DNA of 64,000 nucleotides from Paraburkholderia polaris (GCF_012927345.1 NZ_JABBGJ010000049.1:17315-81314); one strand, 5' to 3'; counted from the stretch's first letter, positions 35,789 through 43,976 are shown. The notes: generated from the letters alone by a model not told the origin. Numbers and translations: made by a program.

Positions 35789-36007
35789 ATGCGCGCATTT
35801 CATGTTTTCGTTGGCAAATTCTTCGAGATTGTCGGTACCACCGGTGTGAATCACGGCAGCTTGCCTGCAGTGAAGTCAGAGGCAACCGGGTTCGACGTGA
35901 TCGACCGACGTGCGACCGGCAGCGCGCGATACGTCTGTCGTGATCAGTCGTTCGAGGACGCTTTTGAAATATGCGTGCGCAGGACGTTGGTTCAACCCGT
36001 GCACTGA
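35789..36007 (+). CDS. 72-residue protein (unknown)
   Basis: 72 residues from the ATG at 35789 (MRAFHVFVGKFFEIVG). A small alpha/beta protein with GFDVIDRR and a C-terminal helix. It is preceded by the alternative-hairpin leader and a GGAG, and followed by the terminator at 36078. In style it resembles one repeat of the duplicated protein at 62159 (short strand-rich units after a hairpin leader), but I see no firm homology. No family recognised. Confidence 0.55.
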   Translation: MRAFHVFVGKFFEIVGTTGVNHGSLPAVKSEATGFDVIDRRATGSARYVCRDQSFEDAFEICVRRTLVQPVH

Positions 36008-36077
36008 CCTTCTGAAACGGCCCTGGATTTCCCTGGGGCCGTTTGTTTTTGTGCCCAACGAACGACCTCCAAGAATG

Positions 36078-36110
36078 AAAAAGCCCGCAATTGCATGCGG
36101 GCTTTTTTTT
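36078..36110. terminator. strong intrinsic terminator, probably bidirectional
   Basis: A 12-bp stem AAAAAGCCCGCA / TGCGGGCTTTTT with a 6-nt loop and a T-run to 36110. A-tracts on the other side make it usable from both strands. It separates the + strand 35789 gene from the minus-strand 36139 gene. Confidence 0.9.
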
Positions 36111-36138
36111 CGTCCGGACGGTGCCGGCAGGAGGACCG

Positions 36139-36342
36139 TTATTCCTTGCCGCCAAGGAGTTCGATGAGCTTGTCGTCGATCTTCTCGAAATACGGGTACA
36201 GCGCCAGGGCCAGGTAGATAGTGGCTATGCAGCTTATTACAAGTACGGCGATCATCAGCCATGATGCTGGCTGGGAAAGGTCCAGCGCCAACAGGTCGTC
36301 CCACGAAAAGTCGATAAGGCTCGTCAGATCCGCGATTACCAT
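36139..36342 (-). CDS. small single-pass membrane protein
   Basis: 67 residues from the ATG at 36342 (MVIADLTSLIDFSW). One hydrophobic helix (WLMIAVLVISCIATIYLALALY) is followed by an acidic/basic tail ending LIELLGGKE. The frame extends 8 codons upstream, but the region before 36342 has a GGGAGAG that suits the later start. Function unknown; it lies downstream of the ParM pair. Confidence 0.6.
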   Translation of the reverse strand: MVIADLTSLIDFSWDDLLALDLSQPASWLMIAVLVISCIATIYLALALYPYFEKIDDKLIELLGGKE

Positions 36343-36419
36343 TTTGCTCTCCCTTCGCTTGCGCACGGTTTGTATGTACTTATCCTACACCGTGAGATGC
36401 AATGCCAAGCCAACGGATG

Positions 36420-36746
36420 CTACAGGTATTTGCTAAAGGAAGACTGCGATAGGAGGGATGACATATCTTCGCCACCGTGTGCCATTTCCTGAGGCTGCCC
36501 ATAGCTCGCGCGGTCGAGTCCCTCGTCAGAGCCCTCGTCGAGACCACTGACGCTCGGAGAGGGGGAGTCGGCTGTAGCGGCTGGTTCGACGGTGCGGCCG
36601 GTAGTCGACGGGTGGCCGCCGTACGGATAAAGCACCTGAACCTGAGCTAACTGTTTTAGCAGGGCGCTACGCGTACGCCCCTCCTTAGCCCGTAACAACC
36701 GCGCGTGAAGCTCGGGGGTCTCGTGGGCAGAAATGGTGACCTTCAT
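36420..36746 (-). CDS. small partner of the ParM-like protein (StbB/ParR position)
   Basis: 108 residues from the ATG at 36746, which has AAGAGGTG upstream; an ATG at 36773 would add nine residues. The N-terminal 45 residues look like a compact strand-helix-helix unit (MKVTISAHETPELHARLLRAK, then RSALLKQLAQ) similar in pattern to ribbon-helix-helix DNA-binding proteins. The rest is Ser/Gly/Pro-rich and disordered. Position directly after parM suggests the centromere-binding adaptor of a type II partition system. Confidence 0.6.
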   Translation of the reverse strand: MKVTISAHETPELHARLLRAKEGRTRSALLKQLAQVQVLYPYGGHPSTTGRTVEPAATADSPSPSVSGLDEGSDEGLDRASYGQPQEMAHGGEDMSSLLSQSSFSKYL

Positions 36747-36787
36747 GCGGAACACCTCTTGGTCGTCGGCCATGGCAGTGCGTCCAG

Positions 36788-37786
36788 TCAGTGGAGGGCC
36801 GGCATGCTTTCAATCAGGAGCAGAAATCCGACGGCATTGGCAAAGCACGGGCTCTCAAGCAGTTGGATTCTCGTCTCGCGATGCATTTCTCTTAGCGCAG
36901 GGTAGTACAGGTCGCTGCCACCTCCGGTCAGGATGATTGACTCGACACTCTGGAGAGCGCCTACCCGTTGGCCGATACCCATGATGACTGCCTTGATGAG
37001 TTGCTGCGCTTCCGCGAGATACGGAGCGAGATCGAGCTCGTGACTGAAGAAACGGAACTTCGCTTTTTCGCGAAGGCAGACATCAATTCGTTCGATGTCG
37101 TCGACGGGTCGTTCATATTCCTTGCCGATGTTTGCGGCAATGCGTTGAAGGACGTGGGACGATCCGCCGGGGCGCCCTCCGGAGCGGCGGTCGTCGACCA
37201 TAAAGTTACTGACGTACACCCAGTCGGTAGTGAAGTAGCCGACGTCGATAAGCAGGTAATCGTGCCGCTTCTGCCGGATCTCGGGATACAAAGACGACGC
37301 ATAGGACATCGAGCCGAGTGGCTGAGGAACCACGCTTACGGCATCGATTGTTATTGGTCCATGCCCGAACTCGTGCTTACCTGTGAATCGCTCCTTTAAC
37401 TCGCGAGCAAACCGCTCCATCGTGTGTACGGGCAAACCCAGGATCAGCCGTCTGATGCGGCTGAAGCCCGCGCGATATACGGCGCCGGCGAGAAGTGCGG
37501 CGTAGTTGTCTGTACGCACGTATTCCTCAATGAGGACGCGCCCCGTTTCACCATAAGCGGCGTTGAGAGGTACGTCGGGTCCAACCTCGTATTGCGTTCC
37601 ATTGACGGTCACGGTCACGACGTCGCGATTCCCGAACCCGGCACCGCCGCTCGCGGAAACAGAACCAGGGGCGCGAAAGGGCGCGAGCGAGGGGAACATG
37701 TCGGTGCCGACTTTGCCGTCGGGCTTACGATAAGCGCATTTTGTGCTGCCATAGCCGATGTCGAGGGCGAATGTCTTGCTTTCCAT
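36788..37786 (-). CDS. parM: ParM/StbA-type actin-like segregation protein
   Basis: A 332-residue actin-fold ATPase. Phosphate 1 loop DIGYGSTK is at about 9-16, LILGLPVHTMERF near 115-127, phosphate 2 LIDVGYFTTDWV near 176-187, and the adenosine motif LTGGGSDLYY near 290-299. It would polymerise to push plasmid copies apart using an adaptor and centromere. It is the second partition system in the window beside ParAB. The start has TAGGAAC upstream. Inverted repeats at 37820-37923 are the candidate centromere or operator. Confidence 0.85.
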   Translation of the reverse strand: MESKTFALDIGYGSTKCAYRKPDGKVGTDMFPSLAPFRAPGSVSASGGAGFGNRDVVTVTVNGTQYEVGPDVPLNAAYGETGRVLIEEYVRTDNYAALLAGAVYRAGFSRIRRLILGLPVHTMERFARELKERFTGKHEFGHGPITIDAVSVVPQPLGSMSYASSLYPEIRQKRHDYLLIDVGYFTTDWVYVSNFMVDDRRSGGRPGGSSHVLQRIAANIGKEYERPVDDIERIDVCLREKAKFRFFSHELDLAPYLAEAQQLIKAVIMGIGQRVGALQSVESIILTGGGSDLYYPALREMHRETRIQLLESPCFANAVGFLLLIESMPALH

Positions 37787-37819
37787 TAGGTCGTTCCTAG
37801 TTTGAAGAGTGTTTTAGTA

Positions 37820-37923
37820 AAGGAGACGTTGACGGCTCCATAACGGCTCCTTTTCATCAGTGCCACCATGAGCCAGCGCGAAGGAGACGAATTCGTGTCC
37901 ATTAAGTCTCCTTCTCGTTCACG
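37820..37923. repeat. inverted repeats upstream of parM (candidate parC/operator)
   Basis: AAGGAGACG occurs at 37820-37828 and 37881-37889. The complements CTCCTT (37847-37852) and GTCTCCTT (37916-37923) form two inverted pairs within 100 bp of the parM start. Partition centromeres of ParM systems commonly sit in the promoter as short repeats. Confidence 0.45.
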
Positions 37924-38009
37924 TCGTCCAGTTGCGGGAGCAATGTCGATGGCAATCGCAGCAAACCTGTTGCCGACAATACCAACCTGGCGAAGATGAT
38001 TGCCGCGAG

Positions 38010-38125
38010 AAAGAGGCATCAAATAAGGCATCTTTCTGCGTTGTCCATCACTCCGACGCGGCGCACACTTCCGTCTACCTACTGCGCTTTCGGCGCATCG
38101 ACCTCCTGCACCACGCCCGTGGTGC
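38010..38125 (+). promoter_or_regulatory. two-part leader element, orphan copy
   Basis: AAAGAGGCATCAAATAAGGC followed by ATCTTTC (38010-38037), then 84 nt from the first base CGCATCGACC (38094-38103) and a hairpin GCACCAC/GTGGTGC (38108-38125). Same order and spacing as the copies before nrdJ and the 61667 gene. No gene follows on this strand, only a terminator at 38216. Confidence 0.6.
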
Positions 38126-38215
38126 GTCAAAAATTCGCGCCGCTTCGCTGCGAATCGTTCCCCCAAAAGAATCAGGACAGTGCCCCGCAACGGGCAAAAA
38201 TCCCTGTCTGTCCAG

Positions 38216-38241
38216 ACCGCACACTTGATGCGGTTTTTTTT
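38216..38241 (+). terminator. intrinsic terminator
   Basis: Stem ACCGC / GCGGT with a 9-nt loop and eight T residues (38234-38241). It has no coding gene upstream on the same strand, which is why a small RNA is proposed. Confidence 0.7.
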
Positions 38242-38886
38242 GAGTCAGGTCAATGGGATACAAGGGGATACTGAGTACACCCGGACACGTGATCACGTCT
38301 CGGTTTGCGATGTCTTCGGGACACTCAATACACGACAAACGGAAGTCCCGGACGCGGACACGGACACAGAGCCGGTCTGGCGACTGCTTCAAACGACAAA
38401 TACCAATCGTCTCGCTCAGCGGCGTTACGCTGGTTTGATCGACTTAGCTCCCCAAACGCGGGCGGGCAAGAGATCGAACTCGAGACGGGAGGGCCGTGGA
38501 CTGCGTTATCGCGGTCAGCCCTCTATCGCACATATATATGGCCCGCCCAGCCATCCACGAATGGGCACAGTGTTGATTGGCAGACGTAGTAGAAAGCGTC
38601 GCGGAGATGAAGGTCCGGTCTCCAGCCAGCCATCCCAAGTTCTGCAAAAGTAAGTGTCGACCGGAGGGTCGCGATGCAGCACGAGGGACGATCAAGCGTG
38701 GCTTCTCCACACGCATGGTCGATCAAGACGGATCACTAAAGTCCAGGAGAACAGTGAGCAGTGCGCGGTAGAGGAAACCCGGCCGGGGTCTAAACGGCGG
38801 GCGTAACCGCGAAGCGACGAGTCGTCCAGGTAGGGGGCGATGCGAGCGGCAGTGCTCGGGATGGCTAACGTAAGGAGGATCGGTCT

Positions 38887-38991
38887 ATGGCGGAGTGCGG
38901 CATCGGCGTCGACGCAATCGAGGAGGCAAGTGGTTTGTCCGACGCAACGAATCGGGAGCGCGCGAACAACGTGGATGTCGGTACATGCTGA
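38887..38991 (+). CDS. possible 34-residue leader peptide before the recombinase
   Basis: A 34-codon frame starting at ATG 38887 with a near-ideal AAGGAGG (38872-38878), ending 84 bp before the recombinase start. The product is acidic and has no recognised family. The ribosome site is the main argument; it may be a regulatory leader peptide or chance. Confidence 0.3.
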   Translation: MAECGIGVDAIEEASGLSDATNRERANNVDVGTC

Positions 38992-39075
38992 CGCCCAACA
39001 TTATCTGGTTAGAAATCGACCGGGAGACTGCTTGTCGGCACAGTCCGCGGTGATTCAAGATCAAGGAGAAAAATC

Positions 39076-40248
39076 ATGGCAATGATCCAGATGTTCGACG
39101 CGGACAGACTGTTAGCGAAGTACCGTCTGCCACAGCGTATGCGCGATGAATTGAAGGTTTTGTTTAGAGACAACATCGGGAGAAGTCTGAGTCGGACGCG
39201 GGTTAGCAAGAACAAACTGGCGTCGGATACCCAAGGAAAGCGGGCCAACACAATCTGTGCAACGCTTGTAAACATCCGCAAGTTGGGATTCAAGATCGAA
39301 AGCATTTATTCCGTGGAAGGGCGACATCTGAGAGCAGTGGTTGCGCACTGGATCGATAGCGGCGAGGCCGTCGGCACGATGCAGGGCAAGCTTGCGCACC
39401 TGAAGGCGTTTTTGGAATGGATGGGGAAGTATGGACTGGTCAAATCGCTGTATGACTACAGGTCCAAAGAAGAGTTGGCGGCCATGGGCCGAAACAGAAG
39501 TTACGTGACGACCACCGACAAGTCGTGGGAGGCGAACGGGGTTGACGTCGACGCGATCTTCGCTCAGATCGCACAGACTGACCCGCATGTTGCGGTGCAG
39601 CTAAAGCTTCAGGCGGCTTTTGGTCTGCGGGTGAAGGAAAGTTGCATGCTGCGCATCCGGAAGACACTTCTGGAGTTGCAGTCGAGAGACGACGACAAAT
39701 TCCGTGTGGACAAGGGGACGAAGGGGGGGCGCGAGCGTGACGTACCATTACAGCTGAAGCTTGAGGTATTGCACGAGGCGCTGCGGCTCGCGAACGACAC
39801 GACGGGCTCGACCATACCCTCTGACTACGACTGGCCGCGTTGGCGGCGGCGCTACTACGGGATTTTGGCGCAGCATGGAATCACGAAGGACGAAAAGGGC
39901 GTGACCAGCCACGGATTACGGCATGGATGGATGCAGCAACGCTACGAAGTCCTGTCAGGAAGTCCGGCGCCGATCAAGGGCAGCGAGGAGCGACCGGATC
40001 GTGCGACGCACGATGCCACGTTGCGGGTAATCATCGAAGAGGTCGGTCACTCAAAGCCGGAAAAATCGGGCATGTACATTTCGACGCCAGCGGCGATGGC
40101 CAAGCTAAGGGCGCCGGTGGTTACGATCGAGGACGTTCGACGGACGCTTGAAGAGACGGGCGGCGAGAAGAAAGCCGCGGCGGCGAAGTTGGGTATTTCG
40201 CGGCAAAAGGTCTACCGCATATTGGAGAGTGGGGCGCAAAACGGTTAG
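39076..40248 (+). CDS. tyrosine recombinase with C-terminal Fis-like HTH
   Basis: A 390-residue site-specific recombinase starting 8 nt after AAGGAG. A SAM-like core-binding domain occupies about 55-130. The catalytic residues are Arg in FGLRVKES (about 187), Lys in GTKGG (about 215), His-x-x-Arg in SHGLRHG (about 279), His in EEVGHSK (about 324) and Tyr in GMYIST (about 333). The type resembles plasmid/ICE integrase-1 proteins. After the catalytic Tyr, a separate helix-turn-helix (IEDVRRTLEETGG, then AAAKLGISRQKVYRIL) resembles the Fis/NtrC DNA-binding end, an unusual addition. Confidence 0.85.
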   Translation: MAMIQMFDADRLLAKYRLPQRMRDELKVLFRDNIGRSLSRTRVSKNKLASDTQGKRANTICATLVNIRKLGFKIESIYSVEGRHLRAVVAHWIDSGEAVGTMQGKLAHLKAFLEWMGKYGLVKSLYDYRSKEELAAMGRNRSYVTTTDKSWEANGVDVDAIFAQIAQTDPHVAVQLKLQAAFGLRVKESCMLRIRKTLLELQSRDDDKFRVDKGTKGGRERDVPLQLKLEVLHEALRLANDTTGSTIPSDYDWPRWRRRYYGILAQHGITKDEKGVTSHGLRHGWMQQRYEVLSGSPAPIKGSEERPDRATHDATLRVIIEEVGHSKPEKSGMYISTPAAMAKLRAPVVTIEDVRRTLEETGGEKKAAAAKLGISRQKVYRILESGAQNG

Positions 40249-40482
40249 CGGATATCGGTTTGCCCGGTCTCCGCAATGCTATCGGGGCTAAGTGGAGATT
40301 TGCTTTCCGTCTCGCGCGTCCTGTGGACGGCGGTCTCCGGCAAATTGGGACCACGCGTTGAAGTTTTGCCGAGCGCGTCGAATAAACTAATCCAGCCCCG
40401 AATCAGGATAGCCATAAAAGCATGCCCAAACCCGCAAGCAAAAATGGGTGAGGGCGGCGACACCGATCTTCAGGAATCTCGA

Positions 40483-41130
40483 TTACCAGCGTTCGCGATC
40501 GGGGAGTTCGTCGACGGCCGCAGCAACGCGATCCTCATGCGCGTAGGTGCGCGTGTCGTTGGCGAGGGTAAGGGGCTGGAAGACTACAGTATCAGGGCGG
40601 TCCGCGTTTTCTTCGCGACGGGCGTGGCTGACCAGTTTGCGGTAGCGGCACGCGTCCTCAAGCGTCGGCGTGATAGGCCACCATTCACGCTCGACGATCA
40701 CGGCGTCGATTAGGCGCTGGGCGAGTTTCGCGAGGATCGGGCCGCGCGTTTCCCACTCACTGTCATTCCTGGCAACCAGAGCCAGGAAATACGAGATGTC
40801 GTCCCCGTTGATCTCGTTCTCAATGAGCTCATCGAGCGACCCGGCCTGCACGGGCACGCGATCGGTCCGGGTATTCCATAGGCGCCCGCATTCATCGAGC
40901 GCGGCATTCTCGTTTGCATCCACGACGGCAATCCACCGTGTGGCCAGTCCGCAGGAGGCGCAGACGATGCGCACGGTTTCTCGGGTGAGTTGGGGTTGCA
41001 CCAGGCGTAATTGGACCGCGCGGATTCTGAGTGGCGAGTCCGATTGATTCTCTTCTTCAATCACCTGACTACAGCGGTTGCTTTTCGGCACACCGCCGCA
41101 GCAGGGGCATGGATAGAGTTTTTCAATCAT
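40483..41130 (-). CDS. Lar-like restriction alleviation family protein
   Basis: 215 residues from the ATG at 41130. The N terminus has PCPCCGG (residues 7-13) and, after about 45 residues, CASCGLATRW. This pairing of Cys motifs is characteristic of Lar-type zinc-ribbon proteins found in phages and plasmids. Lar of Rac modulates type I restriction, but most relatives are untested. The remaining 150 residues (with EREWWPITPTLEDACRYRKL) are not typical of Lar and are unexplained. A TATAAT box lies about 40 nt upstream. Confidence 0.6.
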   Translation of the reverse strand: MIEKLYPCPCCGGVPKSNRCSQVIEEENQSDSPLRIRAVQLRLVQPQLTRETVRIVCASCGLATRWIAVVDANENAALDECGRLWNTRTDRVPVQAGSLDELIENEINGDDISYFLALVARNDSEWETRGPILAKLAQRLIDAVIVEREWWPITPTLEDACRYRKLVSHARREENADRPDTVVFQPLTLANDTRTYAHEDRVAAAVDELPDRERW

Positions 41131-41382
41131 GTCAGTGGGGAATGGTAGGGTGAACAGCAAGGATTATATCCACCCTGAAATCACGGAAAATGGCGGTGCA
41201 AGTTTAGTCCGGATTAATAGGGATAGACGGGTTACAGCGCGAAACAGTGTGCGTGAGCGAACACGGTGATGGTTAAAAAAATAATGTAACGAAACGCGAC
41301 GACAATACAATACTGTTACGTATAGCGTACAACAACCCAACGTTTGTAACTAATCGATCCGAAAGCTCACAGTTTGGTGTCG
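41131..41382 (-). promoter_or_regulatory. AT-rich promoter region of the Lar-like gene
   Basis: On the minus strand TATAAT (about 41166-41171) is a good -10 box for the Lar-like gene. Further upstream the region is strikingly AT-rich for this block and includes a partial dyad, GTTACGTATAGCGTAC (about 41324-41339), possibly an operator. This is the largest gap inside the phage-like block and probably marks a transcription unit boundary. Confidence 0.45.
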
Positions 41383-41607
41383 TCATTCTTCGTTTGGTCG
41401 TACATCCAGATTACCGACCCCCCCGAAAAATTCGATCTCGGAGAGACGTGCGCGCATGATCTCCGCGAGCACCTCTGAATCGTTAACGGCATCAACCGGG
41501 TCGCGCTTAAGGAGTGCCTTGATTGCCTCCTTCAGCCAGTATGAGGCGGACGGATCGCTGCAGATTTTCGCGGCGAGTTCGACGCTAGACACGTGGCTGG
41601 TTTTCAT
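41383..41607 (-). CDS. 74-residue phage-type protein (unknown)
   Basis: 74 residues from the ATG at 41607 (MKTSHVSSVELAAKICSD), with AGGAG-like CTCCTATG context on the complement. Helical, with SYWLKEAIKALLKRDPVDAVNDSEVLAEIM. This pattern is common in phage-encoded proteins of unknown role that list daily-variable ORFan neighbours. Last gene of its operon before the AT-rich gap. Confidence 0.55.
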   Translation of the reverse strand: MKTSHVSSVELAAKICSDPSASYWLKEAIKALLKRDPVDAVNDSEVLAEIMRARLSEIEFFGGVGNLDVRPNEE

Positions 41608-41722
41608 AGGAGATCGGCGATATGGATGATGCACGATGCAACGTGGGTTGCACCGTGTGGATTGGGTGTCGCCGGCGCCAGCTGAGGGCGAGGCGCTCGG
41701 ACAGCGCGGCGTATGCAGGGTA

Positions 41723-42061
41723 TCAGCGACGGCCGAGCATGCAGATGCTGCGGAACTCGCGCAGCTTTGCTGAATAGCCCGTGAGCGTCGTCACTGAGGA
41801 TGGGGCGCGGCGAGCGCCAGCAACCGACGTCTGGATTGGGTCGCTCGTCGCGGGCTTCGCCTTGGTGGTGAGCATGTAGCGTGTCTCACCGAGCCCGCGG
41901 GGATCGATGCAAACGACGCCGGCAGCGAGCAGCATATGGAGGCGATCTTCGATCTGGAAGGGGGTGCGACGAAGCGAGCGGCACAGCTCCTCGACCGATT
42001 GTGGGCTAGCGGCGAGTTGCGACTTGATGTCGTTGTTCAGGTCGAGCAGCGGCTTGGTCAT
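41723..42061 (-). CDS. winged-helix-like small protein
   Basis: 112 residues. The N-terminal 50 residues form a likely winged helix (SVEELCRSLRRTPFQIEDRLHMLLAAGVV), similar to the layout of the proteins at 49323 and 43977. The C-terminal half is Ser/Thr-rich and basic. Its start overlaps the upstream gene's stop (ATGA). DNA binding is likely but no target is known. Confidence 0.55.
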   Translation of the reverse strand: MTKPLLDLNNDIKSQLAASPQSVEELCRSLRRTPFQIEDRLHMLLAAGVVCIDPRGLGETRYMLTTKAKPATSDPIQTSVAGARRAPSSVTTLTGYSAKLREFRSICMLGRR

Positions 42062-42312
42062 TCAGTTTCTCCGATGGTTCCCGTATGGCGCGATTCAATG
42101 GCACGACTGCGCAGTGTCCTTTTCCGGGTAAGGGCGTGTGTAGCGCACTGCGGGTTGGTGCAGATGAAGAGGAGCGTGTCGTCGTGCATGGCGAGTCCCC
42201 AGCCAGTGGCGCAGGCGGCGGCGATCCGGTCCTTGTCGGTAGGTGGGTGATCGACCGTCTTGCGAATCGTGTTGCTGCAACCGGTACAGCGGATCGAAAT
42301 GATGTAATCCAT
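42058..42312 (-). CDS. zinc-ribbon-like small protein
   Basis: 84 residues from the ATG at 42312 (MDYIISIRCTGCSNTIRK). Two cysteine pairs, CTGC and C-x4-C in ICTNPQC, are separated by about 35 residues and suggest a zinc ribbon. Basic C terminus. No family recognised. It overlaps both neighbours slightly. Confidence 0.55.
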   Translation of the reverse strand: MDYIISIRCTGCSNTIRKTVDHPPTDKDRIAAACATGWGLAMHDDTLLFICTNPQCATHALTRKRTLRSRAIESRHTGTIGETE

Positions 42313-42316
42313 GACG

Positions 42317-42700
42317 TCACAACGCAAATAGATACGAGGGGAATCTGTCTGGGACCACGCGCCCCATATTGAGAGCGACGCGGCAGCGCATCAACGCCTC
42401 GAGTGGAGTCGCGCCTCGCATCACGTGTGACGGCTGCAACGGCCGGCGCGGGAACGAGCGGGCCTCGTATTCGCTTTCGCTCAGGCAGCTGTAGGAGAGA
42501 AGTTTTCGGTGCGCGACGGGGCCGCCGTCCGACCACTCGGACGAGAAGCGGGGGCATTCCTTTACGGAACCGAACCGGCCTAGTTTCAGCCAGAAGCGGC
42601 CGGACTCGTCCGGTGGATACTCTGTGGCGATGCGCTCGCCTTCACAAAGGGCGACCCAGGCGTCGAGCTCGTGCGCGGTGAGTTCCTTTATGCGAATCAC
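42317..42700 (-). CDS. DUF2591/NinX-like phage protein
   Basis: 127 residues. The N terminus MIRIKELTAHELDAWVALCEG, a central DGGPVAHR, and the C-terminal GATPLEALMRCRVALNMG match the DUF2591 (lambdoid NinX) pattern: LTG..LDW.VA.CEG, GGP...R and GPTPL.AAMRC.V...G. Role unknown. Its presence supports a phage early-region origin of this block. Start overlaps the neighbour's stop (ATGA). Confidence 0.7.
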   Translation of the reverse strand: MIRIKELTAHELDAWVALCEGERIATEYPPDESGRFWLKLGRFGSVKECPRFSSEWSDGGPVAHRKLLSYSCLSESEYEARSFPRRPLQPSHVMRGATPLEALMRCRVALNMGRVVPDRFPSYLFAL

Positions 42701-43017
42701 TGCGATGGCTCCGTGTAGCCTTTAACGATTCCGGAAGGAAACGCGCGGGGAAACGTGCCGTCGGGCCGAGTCAAGAGATGCAGAAAGAAGCCCTCTTCAA
42801 GCGGCACCGCGTTGGCGAGCTGGCGCAGAAACTCATCGTGAGATTCGAACCAGCCGACGACCCAGGGATGCGTCTCAAGGAAATCAGGCGCGCGATCGCG
42901 CAGCAGTTCGAGGAGTTCGATGTTTTCGTCGATCCGCTTGTGAACGCCACCGGCTGTCCAGCCGAGGATGCGGCGGGTGTTGGCAATGACCGTTCGATTG
43001 AGCTTGAATAGGCGCAT
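42697..43017 (-). CDS. 106-residue phage-type protein (unknown)
   Basis: Helical protein opening MRLFKLNRTVIANTRRILGWT, with a Trp-rich middle (HPWVVGWFESHDEFLRQLA) and a C-terminal loop ending SGIVKGYTEPSQ. No family recognised. Coupled to the DUF2591-like gene by an ATGA overlap. Confidence 0.5.
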   Translation of the reverse strand: MRLFKLNRTVIANTRRILGWTAGGVHKRIDENIELLELLRDRAPDFLETHPWVVGWFESHDEFLRQLANAVPLEEGFFLHLLTRPDGTFPRAFPSGIVKGYTEPSQ

Positions 43018-43068
43018 GGATGAGTGTGAGTTCGGTGTGTGGGAATCCCCCAGGAGCGGGGCGTCGAT

Positions 43069-43347
43069 TCAGCCTACGTGCATTGCGACGAAGTCAAGGC
43101 TGCACATGATCCGGAGACCGCGCCCGCGACAATCAGGCGGCCGGCCTGGCTGGTGGTTGTCCAAGCGGGGTGGGTGAGTTCGGGCGTGGCAAGGCAATTG
43201 CACGAGTTCGTTCGTTGCGACGGGCTCGAACCTCGAGTAATTCTTCCCGGTCATGCGGAACATGCATTCGAGGCGCTTGCTGCGCGCCCGGATCGCTTTG
43301 CGCTGTGCACGATTGAGGTTCTCAAATCCGCTGGCTCGGTTGTCCAT
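43069..43347 (-). CDS. 92-residue basic protein (unknown)
   Basis: The first 55 residues look genuine (ENLNRAQRKAIRARSKRLECMFRM), strongly helical and basic. The C-terminal 35 residues are Arg/Pro-rich and less convincing. No family recognised. Position inside a run of coupled genes supports it modestly. Confidence 0.4.
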   Translation of the reverse strand: MDNRASGFENLNRAQRKAIRARSKRLECMFRMTGKNYSRFEPVATNELVQLPCHARTHPPRLDNHQPGRPPDCRGRGLRIMCSLDFVAMHVG

Positions 43348-43458
43348 CGCAATTGATTCCTGGTGCGAGATGCCTGAGCGTGACGTCGGCCGGCAAACTG
43401 CACACAGCGCTGCTGCCAGGTGATCTCGTCTGCGTCGGGTACATGGAGCGGCGCAACG

Positions 43459-43671
43459 CTAGCGCGAGCGGTTCTTGTACTTGCGAGTGAGCTGTTCGCC
43501 GCTCGACTCGGTTAGGCACTCGCCACGGGTCGTCTTCGCGCCGATCTCCTTGAGTTGTCGCCTGGCGATCGAATACGCGGACTCGCACGCGGCGACATCG
43601 TGGTAGTCGTGCTCGTAATGGATGACGTGGCCGTGGCCCAGCGCCGCACTGAGAATGAGTGTGGCGATCAT
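43459..43671 (-). CDS. small exported protein (unknown)
   Basis: 70 residues with a short signal peptide (MIATLILSAALGHG) and a periplasmic part with two Cys (AACESAY and RGECLTES) spaced for a disulphide, and a basic tail. No family recognised. The start overlaps the stop of the upstream gene by 4 bp. Confidence 0.5.
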   Translation of the reverse strand: MIATLILSAALGHGHVIHYEHDYHDVAACESAYSIARRQLKEIGAKTTRGECLTESSGEQLTRKYKNRSR

Positions 43672-43895
43672 CCGCGCCTCGCCTTCAGGATCTGGATATC
43701 GATCCCGGTGCGAAATAACTTGCGGTGCTGCTCTTTCGAGAGCCCAAAGGGAATGCCAATGCCCGGTACCTCGTCACAACAGACGTGCGCCATCGACCAC
43801 TCCCGCCTATCGGAGTCGCACAACGCAGTTGTCGCGCGCGGTTCCTGTAAAAGCTCACCTTTGCCGACGGTGGCTGGCCTGTTCTCGTTTTCCAT
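43668..43895 (-). CDS. 75-residue protein (unknown)
   Basis: 75 residues from the ATG at 43895 (MENENRPATVGKGELL); an ATG at 43919 is also possible. Near the middle it has MAHVCCDEVPGIGIPFG, a style seen in small phage metal-binding proteins. No family recognised. Confidence 0.45.
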   Translation of the reverse strand: MENENRPATVGKGELLQEPRATTALCDSDRREWSMAHVCCDEVPGIGIPFGLSKEQHRKLFRTGIDIQILKARRG

Positions 43896-43976
43896 GGACG
43901 TTTCCCGGGTTATGTTCATCTGGATTCTGGCGAGGCACGCGAGATTTCGCTGTTGACGGTGTTGGCCGCGGGCGTC

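Larger units (their letters stand above)
38010..38241 (+). ncRNA. candidate small RNA (leader element to terminator)
   Basis: If the orphan leader is transcribed, the RNA would end at the terminator 38216-38241 after about 230 nt. It would include a further stem GGACAG (38175-38180) / CTGTCC (38207-38212). There is no open reading frame with a ribosome site inside. Inference from structure and absence of a gene; no promoter is firmly identified. Confidence 0.3.
37924..38886. other. large non-coding region between parM and the recombinase
   Basis: About 960 bp with no credible gene. It holds the orphan leader element (38010-38125) and its terminator, a 12-bp perfect palindrome ACGTGATCACGT (38287-38298), and a pair of repeats GGGCGGGC (38460-38467) / GCCCGCCC (38541-38548) flanking an 73-bp segment. 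Candidate site for oriT, a recombination site, or small RNA genes; nothing decides between them. Confidence 0.4.

Noticed and set aside
38460..38548. tRNA gene or attachment site in the region before the recombinase
   Set aside because: No cloverleaf or T-loop sequence could be drawn.
38180..38653. A 157-codon frame in the gene-free region before the recombinase
   Set aside because: No ribosome site, it crosses a terminator, and residues are Arg/Thr/Ser-rich without domain pattern.
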